Shown: piece by piece, positions 7,069-16,005 of the stretch | Layout of the letters: each line of letters starts with the position of its first letter | How positions within the stretch are numbered: the stretch's first letter is position 1 | NCBI GenBank assembly: GCA_045597645.1 | Contig: JAZLKM010000070.1 | Coordinates: 1 to 16,369 of the forward strand | Reading direction: 5' to 3' | Source of the DNA: JAKSSE01 sp045597645 | GTDB taxonomy: Bacteria > Bacillota > Clostridia > Lachnospirales > Lachnospiraceae | DNA: 16,369 nucleotides | Notes under the pieces: model-generated | The model's input: only the letters and a program-made list of their open reading frames with translations | Told to the model about the DNA's origin: nothing | The model's database searches: none | Position numbers and translations under genes: made by a program

Positions 7069-7110
7069 CATACTCGCTTTTTCTCACAATTGCTCGCATT
7101 ATCTCCTATC
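7051..7110. repeat. 10-bp phased CTCNC repeat, six units
   Basis: CTC occurs at 7053, 7063, 7073, 7083, 7093 and 7103, exactly every 10 bases. The units are CTCTC, CTCGC, CTCGC, CTCAC, CTCGC and CTCCT, so the core is CTCnC in five of six. The bases between are mostly A/T. The array covers part of the terminator above and lies just upstream of the groESL promoter. Confidence 0.75.
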
Positions 7111-7133
7111 GTGCTGTAATTGTGAAAGATTTG

Positions 7134-8249
7134 TTACCTGAATTTGTTGACCACGTAGTCTCTAAACAGGTGATCCTCGGTGCCCCCAAACGCCTTGACA
7201 CAGGCCTTAAGCACTTCCTTTTTCTCAGTATCAAGCTTCGAATAATATGCTATAAATTCTCTGAGATTTTTGAGCTTTCCTTTCGAAATATCCTCAGTTG
7301 TAGTGACTCCAAGCTCCCACACAATTCCAAACATTGCATTGACAGCTTCCTCCATCTCACTGGCAGAAATATTAGCCGTAACATTTGCAAAGGCTCTACG
7401 CATCTCAAGTGAAACCGGATCAATCTCATCAGCCCCCACAAAATCAGCACCCAGCACCTGCCAGGTCATCATACAGTGTGTGCTTGGTACCTTACCTTCA
7501 GCCTGCACTATTCTGCAGCAGCTATCGACACGGTCAAAAAACAGTCCAATGATAGAAGTGTTAGGAATCAAAACAGTGATTCTGTCCATAAGCGTCTTGA
7601 ATTTTGTTTTTTCAAAAAAATCATGTTTAAAGCCAGGACCATCATTTGAATAAATATGTTGAATGCGCTCAATGATATCACTTGTACTATTAACCGCAGC
7701 ATACATTGCGAGGTTGCCACCTTTGGAGTGACCACAGATATACAGATTCTTATCACTCTGAGCTGCCACTTCCTTTATGTATTTCACTGCAAGTCTCTGT
7801 GCTGGTATCTCTGAGCTGTAGTTCATGTTGAAATTTTCCTTCCAACCTACAACTGTATTATCTGTGCCGCGAAATACAATGACATCCGTATTTTGATCTA
7901 TCTCAACTGTAAACGCAGAAAACTGTGTTTCAAGTTCCTTGTCTACTCGATTGACAAATCGTCTCACACGAAGCTTGCCGTATCTTTTGCTATGCCACAT
8001 GCGGTAAAGAACCTGCGGGGCATAATTATTCGTACCGGGTTCTTCGACCCACTCTTCTAATGTTTTTTCTTCAAACAGTCTCTGTGCTAATTCTTCAAAA
8101 GAAATATCGCCACCATCCGGTCCTGGAATCACTCCATCAAATTCTCCATAAACCACCTGACTAAGTATAACATTGTCAACTGGTCCAAATGGCGACTTTC
8201 GAAAGGAGAGATCCCCTCTCCAGTCAATATAATCCAATATGTTTGCCAT
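7134..8249 (-). CDS. Alpha/beta hydrolase, DUF2974 (Mbeg1-like) family
   Basis: The protein has 371 residues. It starts MANILDYIDWRGDLSF, typical of DUF2974. The fold is lipase class 3-like: VIVFRGTD at 123-130 (oxyanion strand-loop), the nucleophile elbow ICGHSKGGNLA at 171-181 with Ser175, a candidate acid in NDGPGF (Asp203) and a candidate His258 (STHCMMTWQV). The substrate is unknown; a lipid or other ester is the family-based guess. No signal peptide or membrane segment is seen, so it should be cytoplasmic. The ATG comes 6 bases after the stop of the CPBP protease gene, without a strong ribosome binding site, which implies coupling. A run of seven T in codons about 210-212 is a mild slippage risk but the frame is intact. 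Confidence 0.9.
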   Translation of the reverse strand: MANILDYIDWRGDLSFRKSPFGPVDNVILSQVVYGEFDGVIPGPDGGDISFEELAQRLFEEKTLEEWVEEPGTNNYAPQVLYRMWHSKRYGKLRVRRFVNRVDKELETQFSAFTVEIDQNTDVIVFRGTDNTVVGWKENFNMNYSSEIPAQRLAVKYIKEVAAQSDKNLYICGHSKGGNLAMYAAVNSTSDIIERIQHIYSNDGPGFKHDFFEKTKFKTLMDRITVLIPNTSIIGLFFDRVDSCCRIVQAEGKVPSTHCMMTWQVLGADFVGADEIDPVSLEMRRAFANVTANISASEMEEAVNAMFGIVWELGVTTTEDISKGKLKNLREFIAYYSKLDTEKKEVLKACVKAFGGTEDHLFRDYVVNKFR

Positions 8250-8255
8250 GATAAA

Positions 8256-8900
8256 CTACCATCCAATATATGTTGACACTAAAAGAACTGCTAAATTAGT
8301 CAGTCCATGTGCCATTATGGCAACGCCAATATTTTTCATTCTATTATACACTAGCGCCAGCGCAACACCCATTATTGCCGCATATACAAACTGCGGCAGG
8401 TTCATGTGCATCGCACCGAAAGCCAGTGCCGATACTACTATTCCTGCTATCACACCAAATGATGCTGTCATCTGATTGAAAATGACCCCTCTATAAACCA
8501 GCTCCTCTAAGGTAGGTACTACAATACAGGTGGTAAGCATATTGAGCCAAAAACCACCCGAAAGAATATTATCCCTCACACCCTGATAAGTCACATCGCC
8601 GGCAAATAGCGGGATTTTGCCCATGAAATAGTTCAGTGCCAATCCCAATACGACTATTAATATAACCCACAGTGCCGCTTCCCACTTGCTAGTATGTCTC
8701 CTACCTGATACCTTCGGTGAGAATGAGTATGGATAGAGCACGAACGGAATGGTAACAATAGCCGAAACCAAGAGGCTCATTGTACCGCTGTAGCCTGAGT
8801 ACTCATGAACAAAGTAATAATTAAATAGATTGTAAACAAAGTAATACAATGCCAGCGCATAAATGCTGACCAGTATCGCTCTTCCTGCGTTATTCTTCAA
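8256..8900 (-). CDS. CPBP (CAAX/Abi-type) intramembrane protease
   Basis: The 214-residue protein has about six hydrophobic segments and all three motifs of the family: EELVYRG at 132-138 (EExxxR), FGAMH at 161-165 (FxxxH) and HGLTN at 198-202 (HxxxN). In this family the Glu and His residues sit inside the membrane and form the active site. Relatives process prenylated proteins in eukaryotes and act in bacteriocin maturation or immunity in bacteria; the substrate here is unknown. The start is TTG (8898-8900): the frame has a TAG stop two codons earlier and the next ATG is at codon 41, which would lose the first membrane segment. GGAGG lies 12 bases before the TTG. The gene overlaps the kinase gene by 11 bases, so translational coupling is likely. 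Confidence 0.92.
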   Translation of the reverse strand: MKNNAGRAILVSIYALALYYFVYNLFNYYFVHEYSGYSGTMSLLVSAIVTIPFVLYPYSFSPKVSGRRHTSKWEAALWVILIVVLGLALNYFMGKIPLFAGDVTYQGVRDNILSGGFWLNMLTTCIVVPTLEELVYRGVIFNQMTASFGVIAGIVVSALAFGAMHMNLPQFVYAAIMGVALALVYNRMKNIGVAIMAHGLTNLAVLLVSTYIGW

Positions 8901-11682
8901 GTGTTGCTATAACCTCCTCCAGAATATCTGATGCTTCCTGATATTCAAGCATTTCAACCGAGTCAAAGGCTCCAGCGAAAAGTGAGTACACCACAGCTGA
9001 TGCCTCCTTCGCTGCATTCATATGAGACATTGCCTCCTCCTGGTCAAAGCTGTCAAGTGCTTCTATTGCACCTCTAAGTTCATTTTTAATCATAGCCTTA
9101 ACTTCGGGCATAATAGAGCTTATAGCTGCTACAGCATCATCTCTATCCATTGCCTGTTCGGTTTCCTGAGACGAATCTGACGCCAGATTTACACCCAGGT
9201 CTGCAAGTAGCACCTCAAGTTCTTCCAGAACCTGTCCGAAATGCTCTATCAATGCATTCACATCACTGGCAATATATTCAAATCTACCTTCCTTGCCGGC
9301 GAATTCATGAGCCTTAGCATGCTCCGACATTGAGACAGCCCCCAGTCCAGCCATTCCGCTCTTAATCCCATGAACAAGAATAATATACGAATCCATATCT
9401 CCAGATTCATAGTATTCTCTAATCTTTGTTATTTGCTTTCTGCCCTCTCTCAGCGCTGTAGATGCTACATCAATATAAATATCCTGGTCATCTCCCATAT
9501 TCTTAAGGCCAAGTGTCAAATCTATATTTTTGTATTTTCCAGTATCTACTTGATCAACTGCATCAGCGACCTTCAGGTCATCGGTCTCCGCCTGCTGCAT
9601 CGGTTCGTCAGGCAGCTTCTCAGCAGGTATCGGCTCAAGCCTAGCCTCCACAGGAATATACTTTCTCAGTATCTCATCAAGGTCCAGAGGTGCTATAGGT
9701 TTTGACAAATAGCCATCGAAGCCCGAACCTATAAAGCTCTTCTCAGCGCCAGTTACCGCATTAGCTGTAAGCGCAATGAGAACATTGCTCTCTATACCTT
9801 TCTCCTGCTCCACTCGCCTAATTCGTCTGCAGGTCTCTACGCCATCCATCTGCGGCATCATATAATCCATGAACACAATGTCGTATTTTGCCCCATACTC
9901 AATCTGCTTAAGGCACTCATAGCCACTGCTCATAGTAGTAATCTGAAGGTCATATTTTCCAAGAATACCCTCTGCCACCTTAAGGTTGACCTCGTTATCA
10001 TCCACGATACACACCTTGATACCAGGCGCTCTAAACGGCTCCCATGCAGTGACAGTACGCTTGGCAACGCGTACACGCTCGCGCCTGAGAGCAGTTGTCA
10101 TACTCATAGCTGTGAGCGGCTTTTGGACCACAATAAATCCAGGCTCATCATCCTGAGTAACCTTGCTATAATTGTCGGTCATACCTACCAAAACCACATT
10201 GTTGAAATTCTGCTCGATATCTCTAACCTGCGCTATACCCTTATCATAATCAAAGAAGAATATAGTCTTATCTGTGTCCTTAGCCACCTGTGAAAAGTAA
10301 GCTGGCTCACGTATAATTTCACAGTCCAAAAACAGCGAGTTAGTCGCAGACATAAATACATCACTGTATGCACGTCTGGGCTCATAAAGGTATATCTTAT
10401 AGTCTCTTGGTCTTTCAATAGATACGATGTGCGAAAAGTCGGCCACTTCCTGGAAGAAGTTCATCTTAACAATCGTGCCCTCACCTATTGTAGATATGAC
10501 GTCAATACCGCCATCCATGTGTTCACATAGGCACTTTACAGTAGACAGTCCCAGTCCTGTTCCTACATTTCTACGGTTTGCCTTGGCCTCAGCAGATGAG
10601 AACGCATCAAGGATGGTGTCGATTCTGCTTTGCTCGATTCCAAGTCCAGTGTCAGTGACATTGACAAACACCTCTGCTCTATCGCCAATTCTTACCCACT
10701 TTACTGCAAGGTGAATGGTGCCATGCTTAGTGAACTTAATTGAATTATCTATAACATTATAGATAAGCTGCTCTACTCTGGCCGAATCGCCAATAAGCAT
10801 AGCCGGAAAATCGGGATCGATTTCCATCAAGAACGCAACGTCACTACCCTTCAGCCTCGGGTTAACCATATTTTTTATATTGTACAAAATAGATGTGATG
10901 CTGTAATTCTCAGATTCAAACTCAAGCTCACCCGATGCAATCTTCGAATAGTCAAGGATATCATCAATAATGCCAAGCAGCTCATCTGATGACGATTGAA
11001 TAGTCGAAACGTATTCCTTTTCTATAGGAGATACATCTCTGCTGGAGAGCAGGTCACTCATCCCCTTAATTGAGGCCATTGGCGTACGAATCTCATGACT
11101 CATATTCGCGAGGAATGCATCCTTACTATCGTTTGCCGCCTCAGCCGCAGCAGCCTTCTCCTCAAGCTTTTCCAGCATTTTCTGGTTATCGTTTATTCCC
11201 ATCAGGGCAAATACTGTTATCGCAATATACAGTGACAAAAATAGTATAAATATGCCTACATTAACACTATTTCTAGGAATCAGCCCAGAAATCTTAAGCC
11301 TGTGATAATACGGTGGGTAATAGGTAAGCAGCGATCCCGCAGCAACCAGGGTGTACTCTATCTGAAGTCTCCTATCCATAAATAGAGAGAGCATAAGTGC
11401 TATACCAACGAATACCATCGGAATCAGAACCTGTGTATGTAAAATGGTTCCTATTGCATATGCAGCTATTATAAGCAGAATATAGTATACTCGCTTGGTG
11501 ACTCTCGGCCTCTTTATAACAAATAATGAGCCGAACAATCCAAACTCAATGACAGCAGATATCGCAAATATCCACCACGTCTCTCTAATTCCAACAAAAA
11601 GTCTGGCGTATATAATATGCGCCAGAAGCATAAGTGCCGGATTAACATACATTATTATGTTATTACGTCTAGACTCAAACAT
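8890..11682 (-). CDS. Membrane hybrid histidine kinase with receiver and Hpt domains
   Basis: The 930 residues read in order: five or six hydrophobic segments (about 11-162) with little outside loop; a short coiled-coil linker (165-187); HisKA with MSHEIRTPM (phospho-acceptor His196); the catalytic domain with N-box NVIDNSIKFT (309-318), DTGLGI (344-349) and GTGLGLS (374-380); a divergent receiver (about 428-535) with FFFDYD and a conserved QKP Lys521; a full receiver (about 555-676) with DD at 561-562, Asp606 in FMDYMMP and Lys661; an Hpt domain with His771 (HGIKSGM); and a helical acidic tail (about 830-930). All parts of an internal His-Asp-His relay are present, but no response regulator with an output domain is nearby. 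The ATG has GGGGGTG five bases before it and lies 19 bases after the topoisomerase A stop. The signal is unknown; the membrane part suggests an in-membrane or lipid cue. Confidence 0.95.
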   Translation of the reverse strand: MFESRRNNIIMYVNPALMLLAHIIYARLFVGIRETWWIFAISAVIEFGLFGSLFVIKRPRVTKRVYYILLIIAAYAIGTILHTQVLIPMVFVGIALMLSLFMDRRLQIEYTLVAAGSLLTYYPPYYHRLKISGLIPRNSVNVGIFILFLSLYIAITVFALMGINDNQKMLEKLEEKAAAAEAANDSKDAFLANMSHEIRTPMASIKGMSDLLSSRDVSPIEKEYVSTIQSSSDELLGIIDDILDYSKIASGELEFESENYSITSILYNIKNMVNPRLKGSDVAFLMEIDPDFPAMLIGDSARVEQLIYNVIDNSIKFTKHGTIHLAVKWVRIGDRAEVFVNVTDTGLGIEQSRIDTILDAFSSAEAKANRRNVGTGLGLSTVKCLCEHMDGGIDVISTIGEGTIVKMNFFQEVADFSHIVSIERPRDYKIYLYEPRRAYSDVFMSATNSLFLDCEIIREPAYFSQVAKDTDKTIFFFDYDKGIAQVRDIEQNFNNVVLVGMTDNYSKVTQDDEPGFIVVQKPLTAMSMTTALRRERVRVAKRTVTAWEPFRAPGIKVCIVDDNEVNLKVAEGILGKYDLQITTMSSGYECLKQIEYGAKYDIVFMDYMMPQMDGVETCRRIRRVEQEKGIESNVLIALTANAVTGAEKSFIGSGFDGYLSKPIAPLDLDEILRKYIPVEARLEPIPAEKLPDEPMQQAETDDLKVADAVDQVDTGKYKNIDLTLGLKNMGDDQDIYIDVASTALREGRKQITKIREYYESGDMDSYIILVHGIKSGMAGLGAVSMSEHAKAHEFAGKEGRFEYIASDVNALIEHFGQVLEELEVLLADLGVNLASDSSQETEQAMDRDDAVAAISSIMPEVKAMIKNELRGAIEALDSFDQEEAMSHMNAAKEASAVVYSLFAGAFDSVEMLEYQEASDILEEVIATLEE

Positions 11683-11701
11683 TCAACACCCCCGCAAGGT
11701 A

Positions 11702-13939
11702 TTAACGTTTAACACCCTTAGTATCACGATTACCTATATGCAGTCTATTAAGATGCACATCGCTACCCTTGATAGTGACCACCGGATCATCTCCAGGTGA
11801 CAGTACATACATATTTGCACACAATGCACCCTTGCCCAGCTTGATGCCTCGCACGCCCGCAGCCGGCTTTTTCTTCTCCGGTATCTCATTGACATCAATG
11901 CGAAGGAAGCAGCCATCCGTGCTCTCCATTACAAGTGTCTCATCACCATTGAGCGGTGCCACTGCAAGCAGTGTCTCCTTATCCTCAAGCTTGGTGCACA
12001 CAGATGTCCTTTTGGCTATATCAAACTCTGTGCCATCTACAACCTTAATATAACCTGAACTATTACCGAAAAGAACCTTTTTGTCAACAATATTCCCGAG
12101 AGCCACAAGACAAATCATGAGCTCCTTAGATGAGTCATATCCACTGAGGTTATCGAGTGGCTGCCCCTTATCTCTAAACTTACCCATAGGAAGTGATAAT
12201 ACTTTCACCAGATGAGCATGACCCACGTTGGTAAATATGCATAGCTTGTCCATATTAGTACATGGAATAATATGCTTAAATTCAGCCTCTGCAGCCTCCT
12301 TATTCCTCTCATAGGTAGGCTCATCCACCACCTTAGCGTATCCGAATCTGTCGACGAGTACTACTACATTCATTTCCTCAATCTTCTTCTCCTCGAATAC
12401 AACCTCCTCCATATTATCAATGACTGTGCGTCGCGGGCGGCTATACTGCTTCTTAAACTCATTAAGTTCAGAGATAATAACCTTTGCCATTGATGCACGA
12501 TTTTCTAATATATCGCTATATTTTTGTATATTAGCCATTGTCTTGGCATAATCATCACGCAGAGCATTTATCTCAAGACCTATGAGCTTTTGCAATCTCA
12601 TTTCAAGGATTGCTGTAGCCTGTCTGTCAGTGAACTTAAGCTTGGCCGCATCACGCTTAGATGCCTCAGACTTAAATTTAATGCCATCTGTAATTCCTTC
12701 AACGAGGCAAGCCCTGGCCTGCGCCACGTCATGAGATCCACGCAGGATTTCAATAATGAGGTCTATAACATCACAGGCCTTAATAAGGCCTTCCTGTATC
12801 TCTTTTTTCTCGCGTTCCTTTCCAAGAAGGTGAGTATACTTTCTTGTAGCAATCTCGTACTGGAAATTAACATGGTGCCTGATGATAGGAACTATGCCCA
12901 GAGTTTCCGGTTTACCCTCTGCTACCGCCAGCATATTTACGCCAAATGTATCCTCGAGCTTTGTCTTCTTGTAAAGCATGTTAAGAAGATTCTGAGAGTC
13001 AGCGCCCTTCCTAAGCTCAATGACAATTCGAATACCTTCCTTGGAAGACTGGTTTGTGATATCAACGATATCCTGCGTCTTTTTATTCTCCACAAGCGCG
13101 TAAATATCATTGAGGAATTTTCCGATATTTGCACCTATCATGGTGTATGGAATCTCGGTTATGACTATACGCTCCTTGCCACCCTTGAGCTGCTCTATTT
13201 CAGCCTTACCGCGGATCTTAATCTTGCCGGTCCCTGTGCTATATATCTCGTGCAGGTCGTCCTGGTTGGTCACAATACCACCAGTTGGGAAATCAGGTCC
13301 CTTGATATACTTCATCATCTGTGCAGTGTTGATATCCGGGTCCTTCATATAAGCTATTACACCGTCAATAACCTCTCCGAAATTGTGAGGCGGTATACTT
13401 GTAGCCATACCTACAGCAATACCCTCAGCACCATTTATGAGGAGATTAGGCACCTTAACAGGAAGAACCAGCGGCTCCTTCTCAGTCTCATCAAAGTTAG
13501 GTCCAAAATCAACTACATCCTTGTCCAAGTCAGCGAGGTAAGCCTCCTGAGTCACCTGCTGCAGCCTGGCCTCAGTATATCGCATAGCAGCGGCGCCATC
13601 GCCCTCGATGCTGCCGAAATTGCCATGGCCATCAATAAGAGGCAATCCCTTCTTAAAGTCCTGCGACATTACAACAAGAGCCTCATATATTGATGAGTCA
13701 CCATGCGGGTGATATTTACCCATGGTATCACCGACAATACGTGCGCTCTTTCTGTAAGGCTTATCATACTTAATCCCCAGCTCATACATATCGTATAGAG
13801 TACGTCGCTGTACAGGCTTCAATCCGTCGCGCACGTCAGGCAAAGCTCTTGCAACGATGACGCTCATGGCGTAATCAATGTAAGATTTCTGCATTACCTC
13901 TGAATATTCCATTGGGATAATATGCTCGTTTGGCTGCAT
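11702..13939 (-). CDS. parC: Type IIA topoisomerase subunit A, topoisomerase IV (ParC)-like
   Basis: The breakage-reunion subunit of a tetrameric topoisomerase that passes one DNA duplex through another. Seen: the N-terminal YAMSVIVARALPDVRDGLKPVQRR (23-46), the winged-helix region HPHGDSSIYE (77-86), and catalytic Tyr121 in AAAMRYTEARL preceded by Arg120. Ser82 and Glu86 occupy the quinolone-determining positions and look wild type. The C-terminal beta-pinwheel (from about 490) lacks the GyrA-box (QRRGGKG type): the equivalent place reads YERNKEAAEAEFKHI. That absence and the length of 745 residues, below the ~820 of GyrA, favour a ParC-type decatenase. A gyrase-type name remains possible. 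AAGGAG lies 6 bases before the ATG. Confidence 0.93.
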   Translation of the reverse strand: MQPNEHIIPMEYSEVMQKSYIDYAMSVIVARALPDVRDGLKPVQRRTLYDMYELGIKYDKPYRKSARIVGDTMGKYHPHGDSSIYEALVVMSQDFKKGLPLIDGHGNFGSIEGDGAAAMRYTEARLQQVTQEAYLADLDKDVVDFGPNFDETEKEPLVLPVKVPNLLINGAEGIAVGMATSIPPHNFGEVIDGVIAYMKDPDINTAQMMKYIKGPDFPTGGIVTNQDDLHEIYSTGTGKIKIRGKAEIEQLKGGKERIVITEIPYTMIGANIGKFLNDIYALVENKKTQDIVDITNQSSKEGIRIVIELRKGADSQNLLNMLYKKTKLEDTFGVNMLAVAEGKPETLGIVPIIRHHVNFQYEIATRKYTHLLGKEREKKEIQEGLIKACDVIDLIIEILRGSHDVAQARACLVEGITDGIKFKSEASKRDAAKLKFTDRQATAILEMRLQKLIGLEINALRDDYAKTMANIQKYSDILENRASMAKVIISELNEFKKQYSRPRRTVIDNMEEVVFEEKKIEEMNVVVLVDRFGYAKVVDEPTYERNKEAAEAEFKHIIPCTNMDKLCIFTNVGHAHLVKVLSLPMGKFRDKGQPLDNLSGYDSSKELMICLVALGNIVDKKVLFGNSSGYIKVVDGTEFDIAKRTSVCTKLEDKETLLAVAPLNGDETLVMESTDGCFLRIDVNEIPEKKKPAAGVRGIKLGKGALCANMYVLSPGDDPVVTIKGSDVHLNRLHIGNRDTKGVKR

Positions 13940-14042
13940 CTTTTACTCCTTGGTAGTATATTTTTATTCTAACTAAATCAATCTCGCTCCGGCATTGCCG
14001 TAACGCTTAGGCAATGTAACCCCAAAAGGTCGGGACACTGGA
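13940..14042 (-). other. Intergenic spacer with bulged hairpin between topoisomerase B and A genes
   Basis: The spacer has 103 bases. CATTGCC (13993-13999) and GGCAATG (14010-14016) pair, and TAA/TTA inside (14001-14003 with 14007-14009) extends the helix with one bulged G and a CGC loop. No T tract follows, so it is not a normal intrinsic terminator. Closer to the A gene, TTGATT and TATACT are spaced by 15 bases, at best a weak promoter. It may be an RNA processing or attenuation site that sets the B:A ratio; this is inference. Confidence 0.45.
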
Positions 14043-15968
14043 CTATACATCCAGCGCTGCCTCTCTTGCGTGCTTGTATATGAAGTCCTTGCGCGGTGGC
14101 ACCTCATTGCCCATCAGAAGCTCTGTGACAGTAGATGCCTGAATAGCATCCTCTATCTCCACACGCTTGAGCATTCTGCGCTCAGGGTCGAGTGTTGTCT
14201 CCCACAGCTGGTCTGCATCCATCTCACCAAGTCCTTTGTATCTCTGAAGTGTAAATGGACCCTTATGTGTCTTGCGGTACTTTTCAAGAGCCGCATCATC
14301 GTACAAATACTCTTCCTGCCCTCTGGACGGAATAGCCTTATACAGCGGTGGCATTGCAATGTAAACATGCCCCTCCATGATGAGTTCCGGCATAAATCTA
14401 TAGAACAGCGTAAGCAGGAGCGTAGCAATGTGAGCACCATCAACGTCCGCATCGGCCATGATAATAATTTTATCGTAGCGAAGCTTGGTTATATCAAAGT
14501 CATTGCCATATCCCTCAGAAAAACCACATCCAAAGGCATAAATCATGGTCTTAATCTCAGCATTCGCCAGAACCTTATCGATGGTAGCCTTCTCAACGTT
14601 AAGTATCTTACCTCTTATCGGCAGTATAGCCTGAAACTCACGATTGCGCGCGGTCTTAGCTGACCCACCTGCGGAATCTCCCTCTACGATGAAAATCTCA
14701 CACTTCTCAGGATCTCTGCTCTCACAGTTAGCCAGCTTACCATTCGAATCAAACGAAAACTTCTGCTTCGTAAGCAGATTAGTTCTATTCTTCTCCTCTG
14801 CCTTGCGAATCTTTGCAGAACGCTCAGCGCAGGCAATTATATTTTTCAAAGTCTCAAGGTTGCGATCGAAAAACAGCACCAGCTCATCGCCAGTTACCTT
14901 CGACACCGCCTTGGTAGCATCCGGATTATCCAGCTTAGTCTTGGTCTGTCCCTCAAATCTAGGATCAGGATGCTTCACAGTAACAATTGCTGTAAGTCCA
15001 TTTCGTACATCAGCTCCTGTAAAATTAGCATCCTTTTCCTTCAGGATACCCAGCTCCCTTGCATATGAATTGATAATAGTCGTAAGCTGAGTCTTAAAGC
15101 CAGTGATATGAGTACCACCCTCAGAATTATAAATATTATTACAGAATCCAAGCACGTTCTCATGGAACTCTGACGTATACTGGAAAGCAACCTCTACCTC
15201 CACGCCATCTGTTGCACCGCTAAAATAAATAACATCATGCACAGATTCTACTGCACCATTAAGACTCTTGACATATCCAATGATACCCTCCGGCTCATGG
15301 AACTCAATATGCTCCACCTCATCGCCGCGTCTATCCTCGTATATAATAGTCAGTCCCGGATTAAGGTATGCCGTCTCATGCATACGGCTCTTCACATCCT
15401 CCTCACGGAACTTTGTCTTCTCAAAAATAGTCGGGTCAGGCAAAAAATTAACCTTCGTACCGGTCTCCTTTGACTTTCTAATCTTGGGCAAAAGACCGCC
15501 CTCAAGAGCCACCACCGGATTGCCCTGCTCATATCTGTCATGATGCACAAATCCCTCTCTCGAAATCTCCACATCCATATATGTAGACAACGCATTTACT
15601 ACAGATGAACCTACTCCGTGCAGACCACCTGATGTCTTATAAACCGAGCTATCAAACTTACCGCCAGCATGGAGCGTAGTATAAACCAGTCTCGCCGCCG
15701 GTATACCCTTTGCATGCATTCCCACAGGAACACCACGTCCATTATCCTCTACGGTACATGAACCATCCTTCTCCAAATACACCTTAATGCATGTACAATA
15801 ACCTGCCAGGTGCTCATCCACCGCATTATCCACTATCTCATAAATCAAATGGTTCAATCCCTTGGTAGACGTACTTCCTATGTACATACCAGGACGCACA
15901 CGTACCGCCTCAAGTCCCTCAAGAACCGCTATATCCTTCTCTGTGTAAGATTGCTTCTGACTCGCCAT
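14043..15968 (-). CDS. parE: Type IIA topoisomerase subunit B, topoisomerase IV (ParE)-like
   Basis: The ATPase subunit, 641 residues. It has the GHKL ATPase domain with Glu44 (LIYEIVDNAVDE), DNGRG at 75-79, the ATP lid TSGGLHGVGSSVVNAL (112-127) and QTKTKL at 341-346; then the Toprim domain with EGDSAGGSAK at 429-438 (catalytic Glu429), PIRGKILNVEKA (450-461) and DADVDG at 506-511; then QRYKGLGEM and the usual end LLMGNEVPPRKDFI. No large insert is present. GyrB and ParE are hard to tell apart from motifs; the ParE call rests mainly on the partner lacking the GyrA-box and on the absence of dnaA, dnaN or recF nearby. TAGGAG lies 8 bases before the ATG. It is the first gene of the long minus-strand run. 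Confidence 0.93.
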   Translation of the reverse strand: MASQKQSYTEKDIAVLEGLEAVRVRPGMYIGSTSTKGLNHLIYEIVDNAVDEHLAGYCTCIKVYLEKDGSCTVEDNGRGVPVGMHAKGIPAARLVYTTLHAGGKFDSSVYKTSGGLHGVGSSVVNALSTYMDVEISREGFVHHDRYEQGNPVVALEGGLLPKIRKSKETGTKVNFLPDPTIFEKTKFREEDVKSRMHETAYLNPGLTIIYEDRRGDEVEHIEFHEPEGIIGYVKSLNGAVESVHDVIYFSGATDGVEVEVAFQYTSEFHENVLGFCNNIYNSEGGTHITGFKTQLTTIINSYARELGILKEKDANFTGADVRNGLTAIVTVKHPDPRFEGQTKTKLDNPDATKAVSKVTGDELVLFFDRNLETLKNIIACAERSAKIRKAEEKNRTNLLTKQKFSFDSNGKLANCESRDPEKCEIFIVEGDSAGGSAKTARNREFQAILPIRGKILNVEKATIDKVLANAEIKTMIYAFGCGFSEGYGNDFDITKLRYDKIIIMADADVDGAHIATLLLTLFYRFMPELIMEGHVYIAMPPLYKAIPSRGQEEYLYDDAALEKYRKTHKGPFTLQRYKGLGEMDADQLWETTLDPERRMLKRVEIEDAIQASTVTELLMGNEVPPRKDFIYKHAREAALDV

Positions 15969-16005
15969 GGGTCACAACTCCTATGTTAAAAAACGTCACA
16001 AAACA

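Noticed and set aside
7613..7620. Homopolymer run in the hydrolase gene as a phase-variation switch
   Set aside because: A run of only seven in an AT-containing codon context (Asp-Phe-Phe-Glu). The frame is intact and such runs are common at this GC content.
12524..13693. A 389-codon open frame on the plus strand opposite the topoisomerase A gene
   Set aside because: The opposite strand encodes a clearly conserved topoisomerase with all motifs. The antisense frame has no ribosome binding site seen, no recognisable domain and a composition rich in Ser, Leu, Cys and His as expected of a mirror frame.
14070..15090. Two long plus-strand open frames (197 and 148 codons) opposite the topoisomerase B gene
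   Set aside because: They overlap each other and lie fully inside parE. No domain or start signal supports them.
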